From the IMG/VR virus record IMGVR_UViG_3300042691_030096, positions 1 to 20,134 of that record: a DNA stretch of 20,134 bases. One strand, given 5' to 3'. Position numbers and translations under genes: made by a program. This stretch comes from a virus. Below the pieces are notes generated by a model, which was given only the letters and a program-made list of their open reading frames with translations, searched no databases and was not told the DNA's origin. This document shows positions 6,458-14,400 of this stretch, piece by piece. How positions within the stretch are numbered: position 1 is the stretch's first letter; the number at the start of each line of letters is the position of its first letter.

Positions 6458-9400
6458 TCAATCAATGCGATATAGCGATGGGTCAAAGCGAACAATTTTG
6501 GACTTCGTTTGCCCGCCTTCTTCTTCGCATGGGTGCTCAATGGCTCTCACTGTAATTTCACCTTCTTCCTCCATTGACACTTCAGTTACGCGGAAAACAC
6601 GCTTGGCAGTTACTGCAGTGCCAAGTACAAACAACCATCCTTCGTATGCAGCAAGGGAGGATGATTGACTGTCTGCCACTGACACTGAAAGCTTTACAAT
6701 TCCTTCATTAGGGCTGCCGCTATACAGAAGCGCTGTGTAGGAGCCGTTGATTGGATCCTCGGCCAATGGCGTGTTTAGTCTGCCGTCTGCTTCAACAATA
6801 CCACTACGGAAATCGTCCCATTGATTCTGGTCTGTTTGCACATAAATGTAGCTGCCAGGCTCGATAGGGCTTTCAGTGGGGAAGGTTTTAAATTCAACGG
6901 CTCGCCTTGAAAGTCTACGTTGCTGGCAAAGCAACATTCCATAATGCAGCGCTTGCACTCTTCTTGTGACAAAATCTGACAAATTAAACGTCTGGCGAAC
7001 ACTATTGCTCTCCGATGCATCGGCCAGCATGATTGTCAAGCTTGTATTGCTCGGAAATACATTGTCATTTTCTGTGTTGCGGTAGACGATGGTGGCAATC
7101 AAATCTTGCGTATTGTCGCCATAGTCAAGAAACTCTTCTTTGTAGCTGTCCTCAAGAATGTTTCCTTGATTGAATAATGCGGAAATAGAAATATTTCTGG
7201 TGACATTACCAAAAGTGTCATAAGGCACGGCTGGAACCAGCGTTTCTTTTCCACCAATCCGCGCAAACTCAAGAAGAGAAAACGGTGCAACAGTGCTCCA
7301 AAATTCTCGCCATGATTGCGGCTCCGCAATCACTCCATCCATGTAGTAGCCATTGGCCCGGCAGAATTTTTGTGCCAAACCAAGGCGCACCGTATCAATG
7401 CCATTGACATTAGCATAGGCACCAATGCCATTTTTCTCGTCAAGAATGGTGTCAAGAAAAATCTCGGGAGCATAACTTGTTGACGAAACAAGGCTAGACG
7501 AATAGCTTCCGCTATCAGAAAGTTTCCGAACCTTCTTGCCTTTTGTCACCCATGCACTAAGAGAGCGCAAATCTTGCACACCTTGGCCGCTATAAATATT
7601 CAAACCAAGCAGAACAAGATCTTGGTAAAGATTGGACGAAAAGCTTTCAAGCTGCTGTTCAGTTACTGCGACCAAGGAATTTTCAGGGCCGCCATCAAAA
7701 GAAAAAGAAATTTGCGTGTCAGAACGCAAAGAGAAAAGCCCCCATTCATCAATAAACTTTGGCGTGCGATTTAAACGAGGCCGCAAACGGATGGTCCGGC
7801 GAATCGTGCCACGAAAAATAAGTCTATGTCCACCATCAAGATCCACTCCTTTTTGCTTGTCATTTAATCCATAGCCAAAAGTACGAAGATAAAGAATGTC
7901 GATATTTTGCGCATCATTGTGAGTGCGCAGCTCTGCTGGCAGGTCGACAATGGGCTCAAATCTAAACTGCCATTTTTCTTTTGATGCAGCAATAAAACGA
8001 AGATGGGTGTAAATATCAACTTCCTTGCCATTGCGAATGGCTAGCACGTACTTTGCTCTTGTATAACGAGAGTCCCCTGGTTTCTTATAAAGCATCCAAA
8101 ACATTGACGTACGATTGCGCACACCGTTGTCGCTATCCTTGTGCCCTTGCATGTCTTCTTCTGCATATTTACTTTGCCTTCCTTGAATGCGCTGGAAGAT
8201 TTTGCTCTTAAAACAAAAGTTAACAATGTCGCATTTAGTAGTAGCTTCGTAACTAATTTCGTCGATCTTTGCAATGCATTTTGTGTTGAAATAGTCGTTC
8301 CAATTATCCGTATTCTTTAGTTCCGCTTCTGTTTCTCGCAATTCTCTTGTTGCTTCGTCGTACTGTTGTTGCCATGCCCGCTGCGCCGCTGTTTCCGCTG
8401 GAATATCCCGCTGATTGCGCATGAGCTCGTCAATGGCGCGCCTGATTTGACGACGCTCCTTGCGCATGGCACGCAGCTCATCTTTTAAATTAGTCCTTGG
8501 TGAGCCATCAAATAAACCCTCTTCAATCGCCCTTGGCATGAGACGACGAACAATCTCGTTAATCTGTCGTCTGCTTTCTTTTTTGGCGGTTGTTTGATCG
8601 CGAATTGCTTGCCTTTTTTCACCTCTCTTTTCCTTGAGTTTCGCAATTCTTTCTCTTTGATTGTCAGTAAAAGGTCTTTCGGCCAAAAGGTCTTGAATCG
8701 TTGAATTAATATCTTCTAGTTCCTCGCGACGTGCATCAATAATCCTATTGCGCTCCCTGATGTCATCTTCTAGATTGTTAATTTGCACATTTGCTTCTTG
8801 GAAGGCGCCAGTTGAATCAAGGAGATCCCTAAAGTCCCGAGAAGAAATATCTCCTTTTCTGATGGCAGAAGCAAGTAAAATATTTTCATCTACTTGCTCC
8901 AATCTTGTAGCGTATTGATCAATTTGAGCTGCAGTGGCACCATTGATTTTATTCCCAAAAGCTATTCCTTTGCCAATAAGAAGCTGAGTGATGAGATCCT
9001 CTAATTGCTTTTTTTTCGCTCGCAGCTCTTCACCGTTTTCCTGGTAATTAAGCGTGCCATAATCTTCTTCGCATAGCACACCAGCTTCAATACATTTAAA
9101 TGTAAATCGACCCTCAATGTCAACATCGTCCCTAATATCACTGGAAATCATTTGTAACTTGGCTGCACCAAGCTTATACACGCTAGAAGAATCAAAAACG
9201 GAAATATAAGAACTGCGTAAATCAACAGCGGCTCTTTCCACGTCTTCATCAACGCTCTTGCCATCCTCTTCATTAAAAATAATCGTCAATCTTTCCCCAA
9301 TTGGCAACGCGGGACGCTCTCCTACAACAGGCCAGCTTGCTGGCCAATACCGACCTCTGTCCGACATGGTAATTCCAAGTCTGTCACGCTCCTCATTTCC

Positions 9401-10177
9401 TTCGTCATCCCTATCTTCCACTTGTACATTGATGGGCACCACGTCATAAGCTCCCAATGAGGTGCCTGTCGTAGGAGAAAAAGCTTGGCTAAAGCCCTCT
9501 GGTCTTCGCAGTCCAGACGTGTTTGCTTTGTAAACTGCATCGGACGGAGTAATTCCTTCCCTTGATGGATCATCATCGTTTAGAGGCTCTGGATATCTGT
9601 TATGAAGGAAAGCAAGGCGCCCGCCCTCTGGTTGTGCATAAAGCCAGAAGCGTTGTGCAGGAATGTCTCTTAATGGCGTTTGACCAAAAGCCGTGCGACC
9701 ATAGCCAAATTCTTCAATAGGACCAGCGCCCACCACTGCAAGCATTTGCATAAATTGGTTAGTTCCAAGACTATGCACTGCAGACCATACCAGCGAAGTA
9801 TTAACCCTTACGCCACCACTTGTAGTATTTTCTGCGATGTTGGTATAAATGAGATTGACCGGATCACCGTAACGGGCCACTTCCTGAAAGGAATTGAAAC
9901 CATATCGAGGAGCAAAGAATAAATTCCTGCTCCGCCGTCCCATTGTTGCGCTGGGAGCTTCTGGCTTGGGAGCAAGTAACGCAGCGCCAACTTGCGCCAA
10001 GGTTCCAATGATGGTGAGAACCAATGCTATGGTTCCCACCTCGTTCCTTACGTCAAAAACAGTTCCTTCTTTATTGTCGCGATAATTCAACCGCGCTAAA
10101 TAAAATTGCCAGTATTCCTCTTCCGAGATTTGCAGGGCTTCAATCAGGGCTTTTTCGTAAGGAAGAAGCTTGCGCAT
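6458..10177 (-). CDS. Lambda J-like tail tip / central hub protein (1239 aa)
   Basis: Size, place in the operon (after an NlpC/P60-like gene, before fibres) and sequence point to the J-like hub that closes the tail tip and carries the fibres. Residues about 1-45 are a charged helical segment, followed by one hydrophobic stretch (about 47-70, VGTIALVLTIIGTL onward) like that in the gpI/J region of lambdoid tails. Residues about 90-180 and 730-1239 look like the conserved hub, ending in beta-rich repeats (RVFRVTEVSMEEEGEITVRA, about 1193-1212). Between them, about 383-402 and 460-625, is a highly charged Arg/Glu/Lys coiled coil. Cys residues flank it (362, 369 before; 634, 649, 655 after). The ATG lies 2 bases after the stop of the upstream gene. 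Confidence 0.8.
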   Translation of the reverse strand: MRKLLPYEKALIEALQISEEEYWQFYLARLNYRDNKEGTVFDVRNEVGTIALVLTIIGTLAQVGAALLAPKPEAPSATMGRRSRNLFFAPRYGFNSFQEVARYGDPVNLIYTNIAENTTSGGVRVNTSLVWSAVHSLGTNQFMQMLAVVGAGPIEEFGYGRTAFGQTPLRDIPAQRFWLYAQPEGGRLAFLHNRYPEPLNDDDPSREGITPSDAVYKANTSGLRRPEGFSQAFSPTTGTSLGAYDVVPINVQVEDRDDEGNEERDRLGITMSDRGRYWPASWPVVGERPALPIGERLTIIFNEEDGKSVDEDVERAAVDLRSSYISVFDSSSVYKLGAAKLQMISSDIRDDVDIEGRFTFKCIEAGVLCEEDYGTLNYQENGEELRAKKKQLEDLITQLLIGKGIAFGNKINGATAAQIDQYATRLEQVDENILLASAIRKGDISSRDFRDLLDSTGAFQEANVQINNLEDDIRERNRIIDARREELEDINSTIQDLLAERPFTDNQRERIAKLKEKRGEKRQAIRDQTTAKKESRRQINEIVRRLMPRAIEEGLFDGSPRTNLKDELRAMRKERRQIRRAIDELMRNQRDIPAETAAQRAWQQQYDEATRELRETEAELKNTDNWNDYFNTKCIAKIDEISYEATTKCDIVNFCFKSKIFQRIQGRQSKYAEEDMQGHKDSDNGVRNRTSMFWMLYKKPGDSRYTRAKYVLAIRNGKEVDIYTHLRFIAASKEKWQFRFEPIVDLPAELRTHNDAQNIDILYLRTFGYGLNDKQKGVDLDGGHRLIFRGTIRRTIRLRPRLNRTPKFIDEWGLFSLRSDTQISFSFDGGPENSLVAVTEQQLESFSSNLYQDLVLLGLNIYSGQGVQDLRSLSAWVTKGKKVRKLSDSGSYSSSLVSSTSYAPEIFLDTILDEKNGIGAYANVNGIDTVRLGLAQKFCRANGYYMDGVIAEPQSWREFWSTVAPFSLLEFARIGGKETLVPAVPYDTFGNVTRNISISALFNQGNILEDSYKEEFLDYGDNTQDLIATIVYRNTENDNVFPSNTSLTIMLADASESNSVRQTFNLSDFVTRRVQALHYGMLLCQQRRLSRRAVEFKTFPTESPIEPGSYIYVQTDQNQWDDFRSGIVEADGRLNTPLAEDPINGSYTALLYSGSPNEGIVKLSVSVADSQSSSLAAYEGWLFVLGTAVTAKRVFRVTEVSMEEEGEITVRAIEHPCEEEGGQTKSKIVRFDPSLYRID
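8303..9031 (-). other. Charged coiled-coil insertion in the hub protein
   Basis: Codons for residues about 383-625 of the hub encode long runs of Glu, Arg, Lys and Gln with heptad-like Leu/Ile spacing, for example 'RIIDARREELEDINSTIQDL' and 'RKERRQIRRAIDELMRNQRD'. The flanks are beta-type sequence. Two helices separated by the Pro/Gly-containing 'GLFDGSPRTN' suggest a hairpin or an extended arm. Confidence 0.65.
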
Positions 10178-10179
10178 CG

Positions 10180-10557
10180 CTATCTCGGCCTAAACCAATG
10201 AGCGTATGATAATACGCTTTCGTTGCATTCAATGCTAACGCTTCTTCCCCTAGGTGCTATACAAAAAGCTCTTCCTCCCGCTGCAGTTATCAGCGCAGCT
10301 TTATCAATGCACATTCCCACGTCTCCATCTTTTATTGAATCAATGGGAAAAGAATTTTTCTTTAGCCATCGAAGCAGTAATCGCCAAGAAAAACTTTTTT
10401 CGTCGTATTGCTCATATGCCCACGCAAAAATGGATGCGTAGTCTTTCAAGCCTAAGCGTCGTCTGATAGTACAGCAAAGCTGAAAGCAATCAGACTTCCC
10501 CTCCCCATCGTCGGGGCTAGCTCCCCATTCATACTGCAAACCAATTAAATCATTCAT
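10180..10557 (-). CDS. NlpC/P60-like tail tip assembly protein, probably catalytically impaired (125 aa)
   Basis: Its place directly before the J-like gene is that of lambda gpK, and the N-terminus has the NlpC/P60 pattern: 'LQYEWGASPDDGEGKSDCFQL' spans residues 7-27, with the nucleophile-position Cys at 24. A 'DGDVGM' strand follows at 77-82, where the family usually has GDxxxF and then a catalytic His. Here the next part (ALITAAGGRAFCIAPRG, 88-104) has no His; the only His is at 120, near the end. Either the domain is a structural relic or the active site differs. Active homologues cleave cell-wall peptide cross-links during DNA entry or help assemble the tip. The ATG overlaps the previous stop as ATGA. 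Confidence 0.65.
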   Translation of the reverse strand: MNDLIGLQYEWGASPDDGEGKSDCFQLCCTIRRRLGLKDYASIFAWAYEQYDEKSFSWRLLLRWLKKNSFPIDSIKDGDVGMCIDKAALITAAGGRAFCIAPRGRSVSIECNESVLSYAHWFRPR

Positions 10558-11063
10558 CGCAGGCTAATTTCTGCATTCAATGGCAAGAATCCAACGTTTT
10601 TAGAAGAGAACGTTTGCCTTGGAAACGATGCACCCACGCTATCCATTGCACTCCTGAAGCGCAGTTCTACAGTGGTATCGTCAAATGAAGCGCCGACGCC
10701 CACGTAAAATTCCTCGTATTCGGCAGTCTTGGTATAGCTGCCGTAGTCAACGATGGAACCAGTTGTTGCCATCCACACGGTTTTCAAGGAAAGCTTGCTA
10801 AGGCGATTGCCTTCTCCGTTTTCAACGAGCGCAATGGTAAAAGCGCTATGCGGAAACAGTACGCGCAGCAAGCTATTTTCTCCATTCAAGGAAGACAACG
10901 CTCCTTCCACGCGAAACGGAGCGTGTCTATACGTTGGCGACGCGGTGCCTGGAATGGCCACTGTAGAAGCGCCAGTATTGAAGAAATAGTTTTGATAGTA
11001 GTGCGACTGTCCGTTGGCGGTTTCGATGAAAAGGAAATGAGCAATGTGAATAGAAGTTTCCAT
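10554..11063 (-). CDS. Minor tail protein, L-like position (169 aa)
   Basis: I assign this mainly by position: third gene after the tape measure start and directly before the NlpC/P60-like gene, where lambda has gpL. It is a beta-rich protein with 'APFRVEGALSSLNGENSLL' near residue 50 and a closing 'NVGFLPLNAEISLR'. The start is taken at ATG 11063, two bases after the preceding stop (TGATAATG); a TTG six bases upstream would add two residues but overlap the stop. It has no Cys, so the iron-sulfur ligands reported for lambda gpL are not expected here. It probably helps form the initiator complex of the tail tip. Confidence 0.55.
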   Translation of the reverse strand: METSIHIAHFLFIETANGQSHYYQNYFFNTGASTVAIPGTASPTYRHAPFRVEGALSSLNGENSLLRVLFPHSAFTIALVENGEGNRLSKLSLKTVWMATTGSIVDYGSYTKTAEYEEFYVGVGASFDDTTVELRFRSAMDSVGASFPRQTFSSKNVGFLPLNAEISLR

Positions 11064-11065
11064 TA

Positions 11066-11461
11066 TCAAGCGCCAGAATAATCAAGCTCGCCAATCAGTC
11101 TCACTGTAACAGTGCTTCGTCCATTGAACACGCTTTCCACTTGCGGAGGTTCGGCATATTCCCAAAGGATGCTAGTAAAAGCCTGTAGAACGCCTTTTAG
11201 CTCAGAGGAAATGCCAGAAAAAACAGCATCAGGGAGAGTGAAGCGAGCATAGTTACCAAACTGTCCATAGTAGTGATCAAGAATGGCTTTTGTATTTACG
11301 TCAGAAATGTTTTCAAATTGCAGATCGATGACATGGCCAAATGAGCGATTACCAAACACTCGCTTAACAGTGGCGCCTGAAAGGCCACGATAAGTTTTAG
11401 TGGGAAATTGCCCTGGCGAATAAGACCGCCCTGTTGGGCGAATAGAAGGGAAAACTGCCAT
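11066..11461 (-). CDS. Minor tail protein, M-like position (131 aa)
   Basis: The first gene after the tape measure, where siphoviruses encode the distal tail or gpM-like protein that initiates tube assembly. The N-terminus 'MAVFPSIRPTGRSYSPGQFP' and the middle 'RVFGNRSFGHVIDLQFENIS' (residues about 34-53), then 'WEYAEPPQVESVFNGRSTVT' (about 99-118), are a pattern I recognise from minor tail proteins of cyanobacterial and proteobacterial phages. The start codon overlaps the tape measure stop as TGATG, which suggests translational coupling. No enzyme motif is present. The structural role is likely; the exact ring it forms is not known. Confidence 0.6.
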   Translation of the reverse strand: MAVFPSIRPTGRSYSPGQFPTKTYRGLSGATVKRVFGNRSFGHVIDLQFENISDVNTKAILDHYYGQFGNYARFTLPDAVFSGISSELKGVLQAFTSILWEYAEPPQVESVFNGRSTVTVRLIGELDYSGA

Positions 11462-14400
11462 CAGCGAATACCAATGCTAGAGCGAGTGGAGGGGCTTTGT
11501 TTAATCTTATCGAGAGTCATTGACATGCCTCGTTGAGCGCCACCTGCAATGGAAGCGCGGCGAGTTTCTGCCATTGCTTGCTCTAATTGTTCGCGGCTAA
11601 CGTATTCTACGCCATTGATCTTAGTGGTTTCAAACTTCATGCTGAGAGAAGGCGCCTGAGGCATGCCAGGGGCGTTGTCGCCCATCATGTCACGAGCGGA
11701 ACGTCCGCCGAGCTGCACGGGAATGGAGCGGCCATCGGGAAGGGGTACAACTGCTTCGTTGTACTTACCTTCGCCGATGAGGCTAAGCGTGGGGCCTGTG
11801 ACAATGCCGCCATTAGCAAATGCAGGTGGCGCGAACGGCATAGAACCTGGCGCTCCACCTCCTCCCATGCCTCCTGCGTATTGACGTATTCCGGGAAGAC
11901 TGTCCGAAATACCTCCTCCGCTCCCTGCTGGATTGCCTCCTCCACCAAGGCCAGCAAACAGTTTTGCAATACCAATGGCGATGTAAGTGGCAATCATTTG
12001 CGAAGCTGCCTGAGACAATGCTTGACCTACGCTTTGCAAGAAGCTTGCGAATACTTCCTTGGCAGTGGCAGTGCCAGTAATGAGGCTCGCTACGCCCATA
12101 GTCAAGGCTTCTCCGAAAGCACTGCCAATTCCATAAATGGACTGTTTGATGGCTTCGTTTCTTGTCTCAAGAAGAGTGAGTTGATTCTGCAGTTCAGCAA
12201 AGCGCGACGCTTGATCTTGAGTGGCGTCGCGTCCAATAGCCTCTTCAAATTTTTCTCCAGCGGAACCAATAAAGCCCGCAGAAAGCCCCATCCCTCCCAA
12301 TGGCGTGGCACGAGTGATTTGCCCGCGAAGAGTGGATTCAGCAGTTTGCTGCTCCAAGCCAAGCCTCTCTCTTAATAGAGGAATGTAATTTGCAAGCGCT
12401 TTTTCTTGCTGGCTAATGTAATCAAGTTGTTTTTGGTTTTCTGCCGTTAATTGCTGATTGGTCAGCTTACCTTCGCTGGCCAAAGCGTTATTTTCTTCAA
12501 TCTTCTTCTTGGCGATGCCAATATTTAAAGTGGCCTTTTCTGTTGCCTCCGCAATTTTCGCCTCCGTCTCCAATCTTTCCCCAAATATCCCCGAAGAAAG
12601 AAGCGCAATCCTTTGCTGAACAAGTTGATTCTCCAGTTTTTGTTCTTCTACTGGTGCGATTAGCGCCACTTGCTCTTTAATTAGCGCGGCAATTTTCATC
12701 TGCGCTTCAATGTTTGCCTGCTTGATTAGTACTCCTTCTTGCTCTTTTTGATTAAGAGCTGTTTGAGCAGCAAGGGCGGCATTGTAGTCTTTCTTAAGTT
12801 CAGCCCTTTGACGTGAAGCAGGCATTCCGCCAGCACCTGGCTCCTGCAGATGTCCCACTTTATACATCTGCCCCTGTGGGCCACGAACATTAGCCGTATA
12901 CCCAAGGCCTCCTTCCATCCCGGAGCTGACCATGCTGTAGCCAGATGCGAGGTTCAATGGAGTGTTGGCAGCACCAGCGAGATCAATTCCGCGATGGAAC
13001 GTGCTAGCACCAGGAATGCCAGTGTTACGGGGACCGTAGCCACTTGTCATCTGCAAGCCTCTATTTACGCCAGCGTCAAATAGAGCGCGAGCTTCTGCTT
13101 CCGTGATGCGACCACCATCCGCTCGTCGAACATCAAAATGAGGACCACTAGAGATGCCAGTGCTACCTTGAAGAAGGCCAGTCACTCCACCGCCGCTGCC
13201 CCCTCCGGCAATATAAGACTTAGCCCCGGCATTGATTTCTGCTTTCGCAGTAGCTTCACGAGCCTTGCGCACTGCTTCAATGCGGCCAATCTCAACGTCT
13301 TGCAGTTGCTGTTGAAATTTAATAGCCTGTGACAAGAATGAATTCTCGCCGGCAATAAGGATGTTGTATTTTTCTTGTTGCAGAGATTTCCAATGCTCAA
13401 ATTGCAAATTATCCAATTCAAGAGCTTGGATGTTATTCATCTTTAGCAAATCACTTTCATACTTTGCTTTATCATCAGCAAGTTTACGGGCGTCTTCTGC
13501 GGCTTTTTCGGCTGCTCGTTTAGCCTTTTCGTCTGGCGCCTCCGCCTCGGTCTTAGTGGCAGGAGGAGTAGGAACATTGAGACCAATGTCTTTTGCGACT
13601 TGTTGCGCTGTTGTAACGGCTGATTTTGCCTCTTGTAGGCTTACTTTTTGTTCTTGCGCAACCCGACCAAAATCTTGCTGTAGCTGTTGCATTTGCTGGG
13701 TCGTAGGAAGCTGCATTTGGCGACGGCCGCCCCTAATTCCTCCGAGCATGCCTTTAGTAAGCTCAGAACCCTGTAATGCAGCGCTTTCTTCTGGAGTTAG
13801 TGAAACAGAGAATCCTCCTTCTCGCTGAAGGGCAGTAGATCTGGAGCGAAGATTACGAAGCGTTTCTAGAGCTTTTTTGTCCGCACGACTTTGAGCCAGG
13901 ATATTTTGCATGCTCATCTGAGCGCCTGCGACATTTCCGCTTGCGGCAGCATCAACGGCAGCTTTTGCCGCATCACGAGATGACTGAGCGGCTTCTTGCG
14001 CTCTATCTCTCATTGTGCCAAATGCTCCTGCTATCAGCATAATGCCGCCCACGATGGCGCCAAGAATTGTCGTTGCTGCAAACACGCGAAGAGCAGTGGT
14101 GAGTCCTACGGTTTTGACAGTAGCGCCAGTAGCGGCCACGCCGAGCACGTTAAAAGCTCCGGCCAAAGTATTTGCACCAACAGTGGCCGGGCCAAATCCA
14201 AGAATAGTGGACAAAGCGCGATAGGTTAAGAGTACTCCCATCAGAGCCATTGCCGCCAAGCGCGCAGTCTGGAAACCAATGTAAAAAGAAGTGATGAGGC
14301 TAATAACAGTGGTTAAATTGGTGCCAAGAATATTGAGAATGGGGGATAAAACACTGCCAATCGCTTTGGCTGTGTTCATCACAAAAGTGCCTGCCTTGGC

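Noticed and set aside
5400-7500. Identical AYANVN string in the 336-aa tube-like protein and in the hub
   Set aside because: The flanking residues do not align well and the codons differ, so a chance match is more likely than shared origin.
11587-12375. Long plus-strand open frame (262 codons) opposite the tape measure gene
   Set aside because: It lies entirely antisense to a well-supported gene, has a low-complexity composition unlike any family I know, and no ribosome binding site or neighbours on its strand.
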